This document shows, piece by piece, positions 34,498-44,003 of a stretch of DNA of 64,000 nt (position 1 is its first letter; every line of letters starts with the position of its first letter). The stretch is taken from assembly GCF_029051725.1 (NCBI RefSeq), contig NZ_JAACFU010000007.1, forward strand, positions 349,412 to 413,411, written 5' to 3'. The notes below the pieces were generated by a model. That model was not told the origin of the DNA and did no database searches. It saw nothing but the letters and a program-made list of their open reading frames with translations. The position numbers and the translations under genes were made by a program. The stretch comes from Bradyrhizobium sp. CSS354 (lineage in GTDB: Bacteria > Pseudomonadota > Alphaproteobacteria > Rhizobiales > Xanthobacteraceae).

Positions 34498-35550
34498 TCA
34501 GGCCAGATCGAGGACCGTATCGAGCCTGTACTCGCGCGCCAGCGCGCGCAGCTTTTCCCAGGTCGCATCCTCGATCTCGATGCCGTCGCGCCGGCGCTGC
34601 TGCTCGCGTATGCCCTCGATCTCGCCGGGATAGAACACGCCCTTGCTGCCCTCGGAGGGCGGGGTCGATTTGAGATAGTGTGCGAACTCGGCGACCTCGC
34701 GCTTGAAGTCCTGCAGCGGGCGAAACGCGGCGACGTTGAACACGGCCATGAAACAGCCGTCATTGTGCCGGCCCGTGGGCTCGACGCCGAAACCGAGGCC
34801 GGTGAGCAGGCCGCACAGGACCTCGACCATAGCGGCGAGACCGCTGCCCTTGTAACCCTCGGTTCCGCCTAGCGGCAGCAGCGCGCCGCCCTTGCGGTAT
34901 TGGGTCGGATCGGTGGTGTGTCGTCCTTCGGCATCGATGATCCCTCCCCTCGGAATCTCCTCGTCGCGGGCGACCGCGAGCTGGATCTTGCCGGCCGCGA
35001 CCGCAGAGGTCGCCATGTCCAGGTAGAAGGGCGCATCGAGATCGGACGGCACCGCTATCGAGATCGGATTGGTGCCGAGCCGTGCCTCCTTGCCGCCGAA
35101 CGGCGCCACGTGCTTCGGCGAGCGGCCAGAATCCGCCGTTGCGATCCCGATCATGCCTTCGCGCATCGCCATCAGCGGATAGGCGGCGAGGCGGCCGACA
35201 TGGCTTTGCCGGAACACGGTGCAGGCGGCGACATTCGCCGTCTTCGCTTTCTCGATCGTCAGTGCCATCGCCTTGGCGTTGACGTGAAAGCCAAAACCCC
35301 ACTGACCGTCGATCACGGTGGTCGTCGGCGATTCCCGGACGATGCTCCATTTGGCGCCGGGTACGATGTGGCCGGCCCTGATGCGGTCGATATAGGTGGG
35401 AACGGCGATCACGCCGTGGGAGTCGTGGCCGGCGAGATTGGCGTTGACGCAGCCGCTTGCGACCGCGTCGGCCTCTTCCTCGGAAGCTCCGGCAGCACGA
35501 AGCAGCGCGGCGCTGATGCGCGTGAGGCGGTCGGCCTGGACGATCGGCAT
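34498..35550 (-). CDS. Ldh family (malate/L-lactate-type) NAD(P)-dependent dehydrogenase
   Basis: A 350-residue protein of the family with its own fold (YbiC/YlbC/AllD-like), unrelated to classical lactate dehydrogenases. The typical block SHGVIAVPTYIDRIRAG near residue 45 and the substrate/cofactor loop APFGGKEARLGTNPISIAVPS are clear. I chose ATG at 35550 (MPIVQADRL) after GGGGAAA; the open frame continues upstream without a convincing start. It is the first gene of the monooxygenase/FAH operon and is divergent from the GAF-GGDEF-EAL gene across 284 bases, in which I see no clear operator. Confidence 0.92.
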   Translation of the reverse strand: MPIVQADRLTRISAALLRAAGASEEEADAVASGCVNANLAGHDSHGVIAVPTYIDRIRAGHIVPGAKWSIVRESPTTTVIDGQWGFGFHVNAKAMALTIEKAKTANVAACTVFRQSHVGRLAAYPLMAMREGMIGIATADSGRSPKHVAPFGGKEARLGTNPISIAVPSDLDAPFYLDMATSAVAAGKIQLAVARDEEIPRGGIIDAEGRHTTDPTQYRKGGALLPLGGTEGYKGSGLAAMVEVLCGLLTGLGFGVEPTGRHNDGCFMAVFNVAAFRPLQDFKREVAEFAHYLKSTPPSEGSKGVFYPGEIEGIREQQRRRDGIEIEDATWEKLRALAREYRLDTVLDLA

Positions 35551-35834
35551 GGCGTTTCCCCGGCTGGTGCCCTTAACAGGCTGCTTGTTGGGAGCCATGG
35601 TCTCAAAGCGCGGCTGCGATATCAATCTCCCGTAAACCAATACAGGGCTGCAAATTCGTAAACAGAACGCGTCTGTGGTCAAAAACCGCCATCCCGTACA
35701 GCGGGATTTCGCGCCGGTTGTTTGCAGCTCGTTCACTTTGATCGACGGTTTGCGGGAACCAATAACCCCCACTTAGGCGATCGGCTCATAAGCTACCCGG
35801 GATAAAATGGCAGAAATGCCGGGGAGTTGAGATC

Positions 35835-38800
35835 GTGCAGGGGACCCTCGCGCGCACACTTGCAGCGTTGAGCGACATCAACGAAGCCATCCTTTACGCG
35901 AAATCGCCGGACGAGCTGTACCAGAAGGTCTGCGACGCCGGCTTTTCGAGTGGGGACTTCATGGCCGTCGCCGTCTTCCTGGCGGAGCCGGATGGCCCGC
36001 GGCTGCGGTTTGCGGCCGGCTGCGGTGACGACGTTTCGCGGCTGCGTGCGATCAAGATCACCACGGTGGCCGGCACGCCGGAGGGATCGGGCGTCGGCGG
36101 CGAAGCCTTTCGTAGCCAGGGGATCTGCATCAGCAACGATTACCTGAACGATCCTCGCTCGCTCGCGTGGCGCGAGGGCGCGGCCGGGGCGGGCGTCGGC
36201 GCAGCCGCGGCGCTTCCCCTGATCTGCGGCGGTCGCAGTATCGGGGTGTTGTATGTGACGCGCTCGGGGGCAGGCACGCTCGACGAGGCGATGGTCTCGC
36301 TGTTCGAGCGGATGTCGAGCAATATCTCACATGCTCTGGAGAATTTCGCGCGCGAGACAGCGCGCCTGGATGGCGAGCGGGCAGTGCGGCGGCTCAACCG
36401 CATGTTCGGCGCCCTCACTGCGACGAATGAAGCAATCCTGCACGCCAGCACCGAGCAGGACTTGTACCAGCGGGTCTGCGACGCCGCTGTGTATAGCGGC
36501 AAATCGCTTGGCACTTTCGTTCTGCTGCACGAGCCGGATTCCGAATGGCTGACGCCGGTGGCAGCGACCGGACATAATCTGGATCTGATCAGACAGTCGC
36601 GCTACTCGATCGATCCGGAGAGTCCCTACGGCAAGGGCATCTCCGGTGAGGTGTTCCGGACCCAGAAAGCGATCGTCGAGGACGACCTCCTCAATCGTAC
36701 CAAGGGGACGACCTGGGAGCAGGCCAACGTCAATGCCGGTGCCGTCGCCTGCGTGGCTGCTCCCTTGATCAAACGTGGTACCAGCATCGGCGTGCTGTTT
36801 TTCTTCGTGAGCAAAGCCTGGGCGAAAGACGAAGGCATCGTCGCACTGTTGCTGCGCATGACCGAAGCCGTATGCTTTGCGCTCGAGAACTTTGACCGCG
36901 ACAAGGAGAAGGCTCAGATCGCCCTGGAGGAGGAACGGCTGGCGCGCATGTACGCGGCGCTAAGCGCGACGAACGAGGCCATTCTGCGGGCAAGATCCCG
37001 CAGCGAACTGTTTGACCTGGTTTGCGAAGCCACGGCGCAGGGCGCGAAGTTCGCCTCGACCTCGATCGCGTTGCTCGACGGCGACGCGGGACTGCTTCGC
37101 GTTGTCGCATCTTTTGGTCCGAACGCCGCTGAGGTACGAACCTTCAGATTGCCGGTCAGCGACAAGGTGCCGGAGGGACGTGGGTTGACCGGCACCGCGT
37201 TCCGGACGCGGCAGGCCTGCATCAGCAACGACATCCTGGCAGACGCGCGCCTCGAGCCTTGGCACGCGAGCGCGCGTCGCAACGGCATTGCGTCGTCAAC
37301 CGCGCTGCCGCTGTTCAACGGCGACAGGGTCGAAGGGGTATTCCTGTTCAACTCGCGCGAGCTCGGCACTTTCACGGACGAGTTCGTCGAGCTGCTGCGC
37401 AAGCTCCAAGCCAACGTCGCCTTTGCGCTGGAGAACTTCGATCGGGCCGACGAAAAAGCGCGGGCCGACAAGCAGCGTGACCGCCTGAGTGGCATGTTCG
37501 AGGCGCTGAGCGCGACCAACGAAGCCATCATGCGCGCCAAGACGCGCGAGGAGCTGTTCGAGGTCGCGTGCCAAGCCGCGGTGCTCGGCGGCGTGTTCGC
37601 CTCTGCGACAATCGGCATTATGGACGACAAACGTGAACTCGTCCGGGTGGTCGCCGTGAAGGGACGCCTTCAGGAACGAATGGTGGGACGCACCTGCGGT
37701 GTTTCCGCCGACCATCCTGAGGGCCAGGGAATCATAGGGATGTCGCTGCGGACCCACCGGGCCAGTGTCATTAACGACTATCAGAACGATCCGCGATCGA
37801 TGCACTGGCATTCCAAGGCGATCGAGGATGGAACCCGTGCTGCTGCCAGCTTCCCACTGCTGCGGGCCGGCCAGGAGCCGATTGGCATCCTGCTTTTCCT
37901 CGCACCTGAAGAGAATACGTTCACACCCGATCTGGTCGAACTGCTCGGACGCCTGGCTGAAAACGTCTCTTTCGCCCTCGACAATTTCGATCGTGCCGAG
38001 GAGAAGGCCCGTACCGAGGCGCAGAAGGAACGCCTGACGCGCATGTTTGCGTCTCTGAGCGCCACCAACGAAGCGATCATGCGGGCGAAGTCGCGCGCCG
38101 AACTGTTCGACCTCGTCTGCCTTGCCGCCTCGAATGGCGCAAAATTCACATCGACCACTATTGCACTGTCGAGGGCCGACAGCGACCAGCTGGAGATCGT
38201 GTCGAGCGCCGGACCATCGTCTGACACCACGCGCAATGTCCGCCTGTCAATCGACCCCGACCGTCCCGAGGGGCGCGGAATGAGCGGCACGGCGTTCCGC
38301 ACCCGCCAGCCCTGCATCAGCAACGACTATCTCAATGACGATCGCGTTCGCGCCTTCCATGCCATTGTCCGCAACGACGGCGCGCGGTCGGGCGCGGCTT
38401 TTCCGCTCGTCGCGCACGATCAGGCCGTCGGCGTCATGATCTACATGTCCACCGAGCCGGGCACCTTCACGGCCGAGTTCGTTGAGCTGTTGCAGCGCCT
38501 CGCCGACAACGTCTCCTTCGCGATGGAGAATTTCGACCGGGCCGACGAGAAAAACGAGGCCGACGAGCGGATCGAATACCTCGCTTCGCACGACAGCCTG
38601 ACCGACCTGCCGAACCGCGAGACCTTCAACGCGCTGCTGCACGAGGCGATCGACGAAGCGCAGCGCCACGATCACCGCTTTGCGGTGCTGTTCATCGACC
38701 TCGACCGTTTCAAGGTCATCAACGATTCGCTGGGCCACGAGGCCGGCGATCTGCTCCTGCTCGAAGTGGCCAACCGGCTGCGTGGTGCGTTGCGCGCAAG

Positions 38801-39950
38801 CGACGTGGTGGCGCGGCTCGGCGGAGACGAGTTCGTGGTGATCCTCGATCAATGTGGCGAGATCAATGACGTGCAGCGCATCGCCAACGAGCTGTTGACG
38901 GCGCTTGCCGAACCCATGGAGCTAGCGGGGCATGAGTGCCACACCACGGCCTCGATCGGCATCGCGATGTATCCAACCAACGGCTCCGACGCACAGACAC
39001 TGACCAAGAACGCCGACATGGCGATGTATCTCGCCAAGGAGGACGGCAAGAACGGCTACCGCTTCTTCTCCAAGGAAGTGAAGACGCAGTCGATCGAACG
39101 GCTGTCGCTGGAGAGCGCGCTGCGCCGGGCGCTGGAGCGCGATCAATTCACTTTGAACTACCAGCCCAAGGTGGACATGGAGACCGGCCAGATCACGGGC
39201 GTGGAAGCCCTGCTGCGCTGGACGCACCCCGATCTCGGCAGCATCTCGCCGGCGCAGTTCATTCCGCTTGCGGAAGAGACCGGGTTGATCGTGCCGATCG
39301 GCCGCTGGGTGGTGAAGGAGGCCTGCGCGCAGGCCATGGCCTGGCAGCGCCGCGGCCTGTTGCCGGTGTCGATGGCGGTCAACCTGTCACCGCGACAGTT
39401 TGTCGACGAGCATCTGTTGCAGGACGTCGATGAGGCGCTGGCCGCCAGCGGCATGTCACCCGTGCTGCTCCAGTTGGAGGTCACTGAGAGCATGATGATG
39501 CGCAACGTCGGGCGCGCGCTCAAGGTGCTTGACGCCATCCAGAGCCGCGGCATTCGCTTGGCGATCGACGATTTCGGGACGGGCTATTCGTCGATGTCGC
39601 TGATGAAGCATTTCCCGATCGACACCATCAAGATCGACCGCTCCTTCGTGCGCGACTTGCCACAGGACGCGGAGGATCAGGCGATCGCGCAGGCGATCAT
39701 CAGCATGGGCAAGGCACTCGGCATGACCGTGGTGGCGGAAGGCGTCGAGAACGCCGAACAGGAGGCGTTCCTGCGCGCCCATGGCTGCGACGAGATGCAG
39801 GGTTTCCTGATCTCCAAGCCGCTGCCGGCGCGGGAGATGGCCGAGCTGCTGCGGCCGATGGAGCTGCCCGTCGCGCCGCCGCTCCAGCCGGAGCCGGACC
39901 ATGTCGCCACCGAGGCCGCGGCACTACGCTTGAAAAGCGCTGTCGTCTGA
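35835..39950 (+). CDS. Five-GAF, GGDEF and EAL cyclic-di-GMP signalling protein
   Basis: A 1371-residue protein. Five GAF-like units of about 182 residues begin near residues 4, 186, 369, 550 and 733; each opens with a helix such as MFEALSATNEAIMRAK and ends with a variant of ENFDR. Then comes a diguanylate cyclase domain (DSLTDLPNRETF near 918, RLGGDEFVVIL near 996) with the inhibitory-site RASD five residues upstream of GGDEF, and an EAL phosphodiesterase domain (VEALLRW near 1124, LEVTESMMM, IDDFGTGYSS, VVAEGVE). All motif residues are intact, so both synthesis and hydrolysis of c-di-GMP are possible. No transmembrane segments are seen, so it is cytosolic. Start is GTG at 35835 after GGGGAG. 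It stands alone. Confidence 0.95.
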   Translation: MQGTLARTLAALSDINEAILYAKSPDELYQKVCDAGFSSGDFMAVAVFLAEPDGPRLRFAAGCGDDVSRLRAIKITTVAGTPEGSGVGGEAFRSQGICISNDYLNDPRSLAWREGAAGAGVGAAAALPLICGGRSIGVLYVTRSGAGTLDEAMVSLFERMSSNISHALENFARETARLDGERAVRRLNRMFGALTATNEAILHASTEQDLYQRVCDAAVYSGKSLGTFVLLHEPDSEWLTPVAATGHNLDLIRQSRYSIDPESPYGKGISGEVFRTQKAIVEDDLLNRTKGTTWEQANVNAGAVACVAAPLIKRGTSIGVLFFFVSKAWAKDEGIVALLLRMTEAVCFALENFDRDKEKAQIALEEERLARMYAALSATNEAILRARSRSELFDLVCEATAQGAKFASTSIALLDGDAGLLRVVASFGPNAAEVRTFRLPVSDKVPEGRGLTGTAFRTRQACISNDILADARLEPWHASARRNGIASSTALPLFNGDRVEGVFLFNSRELGTFTDEFVELLRKLQANVAFALENFDRADEKARADKQRDRLSGMFEALSATNEAIMRAKTREELFEVACQAAVLGGVFASATIGIMDDKRELVRVVAVKGRLQERMVGRTCGVSADHPEGQGIIGMSLRTHRASVINDYQNDPRSMHWHSKAIEDGTRAAASFPLLRAGQEPIGILLFLAPEENTFTPDLVELLGRLAENVSFALDNFDRAEEKARTEAQKERLTRMFASLSATNEAIMRAKSRAELFDLVCLAASNGAKFTSTTIALSRADSDQLEIVSSAGPSSDTTRNVRLSIDPDRPEGRGMSGTAFRTRQPCISNDYLNDDRVRAFHAIVRNDGARSGAAFPLVAHDQAVGVMIYMSTEPGTFTAEFVELLQRLADNVSFAMENFDRADEKNEADERIEYLASHDSLTDLPNRETFNALLHEAIDEAQRHDHRFAVLFIDLDRFKVINDSLGHEAGDLLLLEVANRLRGALRASDVVARLGGDEFVVILDQCGEINDVQRIANELLTALAEPMELAGHECHTTASIGIAMYPTNGSDAQTLTKNADMAMYLAKEDGKNGYRFFSKEVKTQSIERLSLESALRRALERDQFTLNYQPKVDMETGQITGVEALLRWTHPDLGSISPAQFIPLAEETGLIVPIGRWVVKEACAQAMAWQRRGLLPVSMAVNLSPRQFVDEHLLQDVDEALAASGMSPVLLQLEVTESMMMRNVGRALKVLDAIQSRGIRLAIDDFGTGYSSMSLMKHFPIDTIKIDRSFVRDLPQDAEDQAIAQAIISMGKALGMTVVAEGVENAEQEAFLRAHGCDEMQGFLISKPLPAREMAELLRPMELPVAPPLQPEPDHVATEAAALRLKSAVV

Positions 39951-40265
39951 TGGCTGCGGGTGCAGTTCGCGGACGTCCTCTTCCCTGATCTCTGCCTTGC
40001 GTGGAAAATGATCCGGCCAGGGAAGCGAGGTTTGTTCGGCGAAGAGCGTGATAAGGACATGCGCTCCTTCGGCAAAGCTCGAGCCGTCGCCAAGGCCGAG
40101 CTCGCGACACCAGGCCTGGCGCATCGGCTCATGCGTGTCGAACACTGCCATCGCCGGACCCCACCACCAGGCCGGCGCCGGCGATCGTTCGTCCTCCGGC
40201 ACGGCATGCCAGAGGACGAGCTCGTCCATCATGCGCTCGAATTGCAGGCTTGCGGCCTGATGCAT
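39924..40265 (-). CDS. Conserved hypothetical protein
   Basis: A 113-residue acidic protein, rich in Trp (PAWWWGPAMAVFDTHEPMR), with no recognised domain. An AAGGGAG ribosome binding site lies before the ATG at 40265, supporting a real gene. Its last 26 bases overlap the end of the GAF-GGDEF-EAL gene, which runs in the opposite direction. No signal peptide or membrane segment is evident. I do not recognise a function; co-occurrence with c-di-GMP signalling is positional only. Confidence 0.65.
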   Translation of the reverse strand: MHQAASLQFERMMDELVLWHAVPEDERSPAPAWWWGPAMAVFDTHEPMRQAWCRELGLGDGSSFAEGAHVLITLFAEQTSLPWPDHFPRKAEIREEDVRELHPQPSDDSAFQA

Positions 40266-40549
40266 TCGTTCCGTGCTCCCTTGGGTCGCGCCTGAAAGCA
40301 GGCCGATGCGCGGACTCGATCGTGGCCTTCGCTGTGAAAAGCTGGCTCGCGCTATCGGCTGAGCCCATTGCGCCGCTTGTGTCGGCGGCCATAGAAAAAC
40401 ATGCGGCGGCCGGGAAAGTTGCCGACGCCGACTGCGACAGTCTCTTTAGCCGCTTATGAGCCCGGCCCGCAAGGCGCAATACCGGCGGCGCTGGCATTGA
40501 AATAGCGCAGGCGGGGCTGGTAACCGTCGGCGGTCATGTCGTTGTCTAC
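40266..40549. other. Gap with no convincing gene
   Basis: About 284 bases between two minus-strand genes. Small reading frames exist on both strands but none has a good ribosome binding site with a plausible protein. A short minus-strand stretch, 40456-40539, would encode MTADGYQPRLRYFNASAAG and a few more residues; it may be the remains of a gene. The region probably includes a promoter for the gene at 39924-40265. Confidence 0.5.
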
Positions 40550-41356
40550 TCAGCGATTGAAGGGCCGATTGCGGCTGAACAGCAGATAGATCGCGCGAGG
40601 GTTGGTGGTCAAATAGCGCCAGAACAGGCGGCGGGGCTCGAGCAAGGTGCGCCAGGCCCATTCCAGCCCGATCTTCTGCATCCATCGCGGCGCGCGCGAT
40701 CGGCTGCCCGACAAGAAGTTGAACAGGCCGCCGGATGTCTTGATGACGCCGACATTGGTGAGATGCGGAGTGAATTCCTCGACGAACGCCTGCTCGTTTG
40801 GCACGCCCAGCGCAACCCAGAGATAATCCGGCGCTAGCGCGTTGATCTCGTCGACCTTAGCACGCAGCGCATCGCCACGGAGATAACCGTGGCTGTGGCC
40901 GACGATCTTGAGGTTTGGATACATCTTCCGGACGTTCTCGACCGCGGCGGCGTTCTCGTCCTCGCTGGCGCCGAACATATAGAAGGTGCGGCCGACCGCT
41001 TCAGCCTTGCGCGCGACGACGTGAAACAGGTCCGTCGTGGCGACGCGCTCGGGCAGCGGAAACCAGGATTGCAGCCTGGACGCCGCGACCAGCGGCTGGC
41101 CATCGGCGTTGATGAGGTCCGCGCCTCGGAACAGGCGCTCGGTCTCCGGTTCAGTCGAGCACCGCGCCAGCACCTCGCCATTGGCCGAGGTCAGGTGCAG
41201 CGGACGGCCGATGCGATGGCGCGGATCGGTCGCCTCGATCATGAAATCTGCGGTCGCTTCCAGGTCGATCGCGGCCATGCGAAGGCCGCCGATGGTGATC
41301 CGCGGCACGTCGGCGGTTGCGGCCCGGCCATCGAGATTGATGCGGCGCTCAAGCAT
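40550..41356 (-). CDS. WecG/TagA/CpsF family glycosyltransferase
   Basis: A 268-residue GT26-type glycosyltransferase, which adds a sugar (for example ManNAcA) to a lipid-linked acceptor in polysaccharide assembly. Family traits: PLHLTSANGEVLARC, FRGADLINADGQPLV near residue 80, YMFGASEDENAAAVENV, and LAPDYLWVALGVPNEQAFVEE (seen in pieces). The start at 41356 overlaps the stop of the Wzz-like gene at 41349 by 8 bases, suggesting translational coupling. It is the last gene of that operon. The C-terminal RRLFWRYLTTNP region fits membrane association. Confidence 0.9.
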   Translation of the reverse strand: MLERRINLDGRAATADVPRITIGGLRMAAIDLEATADFMIEATDPRHRIGRPLHLTSANGEVLARCSTEPETERLFRGADLINADGQPLVAASRLQSWFPLPERVATTDLFHVVARKAEAVGRTFYMFGASEDENAAAVENVRKMYPNLKIVGHSHGYLRGDALRAKVDEINALAPDYLWVALGVPNEQAFVEEFTPHLTNVGVIKTSGGLFNFLSGSRSRAPRWMQKIGLEWAWRTLLEPRRLFWRYLTTNPRAIYLLFSRNRPFNR

Positions 41357-43715
41357 ACTGTTTGCCTCGTTGGCGAGCTTGGGCCATAGGGGTGAGCTCG
41401 TCGAGCACGACGCCGACGAGCTTGCGCTCGGCACGGCCGAGCGTGCTCAATATCTCTTCCAGGCCGTCGTTGATGTCGAGGCTGGTCGGCAGCACCGCCA
41501 CCAGCGCGTCGGCATCATCGAGCAGCTTACGGCTGCCGGCCGTGAGTGGTGCCGCGGGACCGTCGAGGATGACGAGGTCATAGCCGCCGGCGGAGCGCGC
41601 CTGCTCGATGGCCTTACGGATGGCGTCGGTGGCCTTGCCTGCGTCGCGTTCGGCGGCCGGCAATACCGAGATGCCGTTGAGGGTCTTGATCTCGCGCGCG
41701 GCCTTGCTGCCGATCGAAAGCCATCCGACCTTGCTCGGCTCGCTCTTGCCGGGACGGTTGACCTTGTTCGAGAGCGAGTGCGCCTGATGGTCGGCGTCGA
41801 TCATCAGCACCCGGGCGCCGTCGCGCGCGGCCGCGAGCGCGAAATTCAGCGCGGTCACGCTGCGCCCGGTGGTCTCGCTGGCACCGACGAGCGCGACAAC
41901 AGGCATTGTCTTTCCGCCGGCGCGCCGGCCCGCCGTAGCGCGCATGTCGCGCCAGGCGTTGAGCAGCGTCGTCAGTGGAAAGCCGGGGCGCAGCGTCGGC
42001 CAGCCCAGCCGGGTGAGGTCGATGCCGCCGCCGGTGGCGAGAATGGCGCCGAGCGTGTGGATGACGTCGGCCTCCTGGAGGCGCGCGATCAGCGGCTTTT
42101 CGATCAGGGGCTTCTCGATCATCGAAGGTTGCAGCGGCGGGGCGGCGAGTTCCGGTAGCGCCTCCGCGACTTCCGGAGCGCGCGGGACCGGCTGGGGCCG
42201 GGCAGTCTCCGGCGCCCGCGAAGGCGCTGGAGCTTGCGGCAACGAAGTGCGATTGGGACGGGCCGGCGCCGGTGCTGGCGCGAAGGCACTGGCGAACAGC
42301 AGTTCGGCTCCGACGAACCAGCTCGATGCAGCGATTGCGCCGAAAATGAAACCGATCATGGCGAACAGGCTCATCGCCGGTGGGAACGAGCGCCGCTGCG
42401 GCACCGTCGCTTCGCCGATGATTCGGGCCGCCGAGGTGTTCAGCGTCTCCTGTTCCTCGGTCTCGCGCGAGCGCTTGAGGAAGGATTGATAGACGTCACG
42501 GCTGGCATCGGCTTCGCGCTCGAGCTCGCGCAAGCGCACGGCGGCCTGGCTGAGCTGGACGCTCTGCCGCTTCTGCGCCTCCAGTGCCCGGCTGAGCGAG
42601 GCTTCAAAGTCGCGGGCGCGCGTCAAATCGTTCTTGGCGGACTGGGCGAAGCGGTCGATTTCTTCGTTGATGGTGCGCTTGAGATCCTCGACCTGCTTCT
42701 CGGTCTGGCGCAGCGCCGGATGACGCGGGCCGAGCTCGCCGGCCTGCTCCGCATATTTCTTGCGCGCGTCGGCATATTGCGCGCGCAGGTTCGCGATGGT
42801 CGGCGATTGCAGCGCCTCGGAGTTCGCGCCTGCATCTGCAGTCGTGCGTCGGCTCGCCTCGATCTGGTCGAGGCGCGCCTGCGCGTCCATCGTCGCGGCG
42901 CGGGCGGCGGAAAGCCGCTGGTTGCTGGCGGAAAGCTGCTGGTCGCTGATCAGCGCATCCTGGGTACCGACGAAATTGTTTTGAGCCTTGTAGGTCGCGA
43001 GCACGGTCTCGGCGCTGCGCAGCCGCTCGCGCAGCTCCTTCAGGCGGCCGGAGAGATCGTTGGTGGCGCGCCGCGCGGCCGAAGCCTGCGAGTTGCGGGA
43101 TTCCGCGAGGTAGGCGCTGGTCAGCGTGTTGGCGAGCATCGCCGCTTTCGCCGGATCGGTCGACCAGACCTCGATGTCGACGATGAAGCTCTTCTCGGTC
43201 TTGCGGATCGTGATGTGCCGGTTCAGCGCCTCGAGGGCGGCGAGCTGCACTTCCTTCTTCTCAGCGGCGGAGGGCGCGTGGGGCTGAAGGCCGATCAGGC
43301 CGAGCAGCGACGACATCACGCCTTTGCCGTCGGCGCCGCCGCCGAATTCGGGATCCTTGTCCAGATCAGCCTGCTGGATCACCTGCAGCAGCACGCTGTT
43401 GGAGGTGATCAGGCGCGCCTGGCTCTCGACCACCATCGACATGCCGGATACGTCCTGCGCGCGGGGCGTTAGCTCGCGATCGACGAGCTGAAGCTCGCGC
43501 GGGTCGACATAGAGCTGGGCGGTGGCGGTGTAGCGGGGCGTCAGGCTCTTGCCCACGGTGACGGCAAGCGTCGCACCCAGCAGCGCGGCAACGGCAATCG
43601 CGATCTTCCGCCGCCAGAGCAGATTGACCAGCTCCAGCACGTTGAAGCCGACCTGAGGCCGCTGCTGAGGGGCCTCCGGTCTGGCCCGGTCTATCGGCTG
43701 GTTATAGTCAAGCAT
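41349..43715 (-). CDS. Exopolysaccharide chain-length / BY-kinase-like protein (ExoP/Wzc type)
   Basis: A 788-residue inner membrane protein of the polysaccharide co-polymerase type. The Wzz domain starts with LELVNLLWRRKIAIAVAALLGATLAV (first membrane helix about residues 36-54), the long periplasmic coiled coil covers about residues 200-440, and the second helix is FAMIGFIFGAIAASSWFV near residue 467. A cytoplasmic nucleotide-binding domain follows a Pro/Ala linker, with VGASETTGRS near 610 in place of Walker A, MIDADHQAH as A-prime motif and LVILDGPAAP as Walker B. The Walker A lysine is Arg here. A Tyr cluster at the C-terminus is absent apart from the penultimate residue (KQYA). Role: polymer length control and export. 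Confidence 0.93.
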   Translation of the reverse strand: MLDYNQPIDRARPEAPQQRPQVGFNVLELVNLLWRRKIAIAVAALLGATLAVTVGKSLTPRYTATAQLYVDPRELQLVDRELTPRAQDVSGMSMVVESQARLITSNSVLLQVIQQADLDKDPEFGGGADGKGVMSSLLGLIGLQPHAPSAAEKKEVQLAALEALNRHITIRKTEKSFIVDIEVWSTDPAKAAMLANTLTSAYLAESRNSQASAARRATNDLSGRLKELRERLRSAETVLATYKAQNNFVGTQDALISDQQLSASNQRLSAARAATMDAQARLDQIEASRRTTADAGANSEALQSPTIANLRAQYADARKKYAEQAGELGPRHPALRQTEKQVEDLKRTINEEIDRFAQSAKNDLTRARDFEASLSRALEAQKRQSVQLSQAAVRLRELEREADASRDVYQSFLKRSRETEEQETLNTSAARIIGEATVPQRRSFPPAMSLFAMIGFIFGAIAASSWFVGAELLFASAFAPAPAPARPNRTSLPQAPAPSRAPETARPQPVPRAPEVAEALPELAAPPLQPSMIEKPLIEKPLIARLQEADVIHTLGAILATGGGIDLTRLGWPTLRPGFPLTTLLNAWRDMRATAGRRAGGKTMPVVALVGASETTGRSVTALNFALAAARDGARVLMIDADHQAHSLSNKVNRPGKSEPSKVGWLSIGSKAAREIKTLNGISVLPAAERDAGKATDAIRKAIEQARSAGGYDLVILDGPAAPLTAGSRKLLDDADALVAVLPTSLDINDGLEEILSTLGRAERKLVGVVLDELTPMAQARQRGKQYA

Positions 43716-44003
43716 GATCCCCAGCTTTCATTCCAAGTGCCGCGTGCTGAGGGGTTACTCTTCGCTCTACGCCACGCACCTCGGATATAGGTGCCCACTC
43801 AACGCAACAGGGAAAATTAACCATACTCATTGAGGGACTATTCACCGAAATGGCAAACAAAGCGTTTAAGCGCATGCCACTCTTCGACGCATCGCCGTGG
43901 CGCGTGCGGTGAGGTCCTTCAGAGCTTAACGGTTCGTTACCGCGTGCGTCGTGGCCGCGAGGCTTCGCTGGTCTTGCGATCGGCCGTACGCGCACCATGG
44001 CTG
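43716..44003. other. Upstream region of the ExoP operon
   Basis: About 288 bases with no credible gene. It is AT-richer than the surroundings near 43800-43850 (GGGAAAATTAACCATACTC), which is a likely promoter for the ExoP/WecG operon on the minus strand. Right of it lies the end of the methyltransferase gene. I saw no strong palindrome. Confidence 0.4.

Noticed and set aside
34900..35661. Plus-strand open frame across the Ldh-type gene
   Set aside because: No family similarity visible; the minus strand encodes all conserved Ldh blocks.
40129..40497. Possible 122-residue minus-strand protein in the gap before the WecG-type gene
   Set aside because: No good start region, and composition is like shadow frames. 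The overlapping 113-residue gene is better supported.
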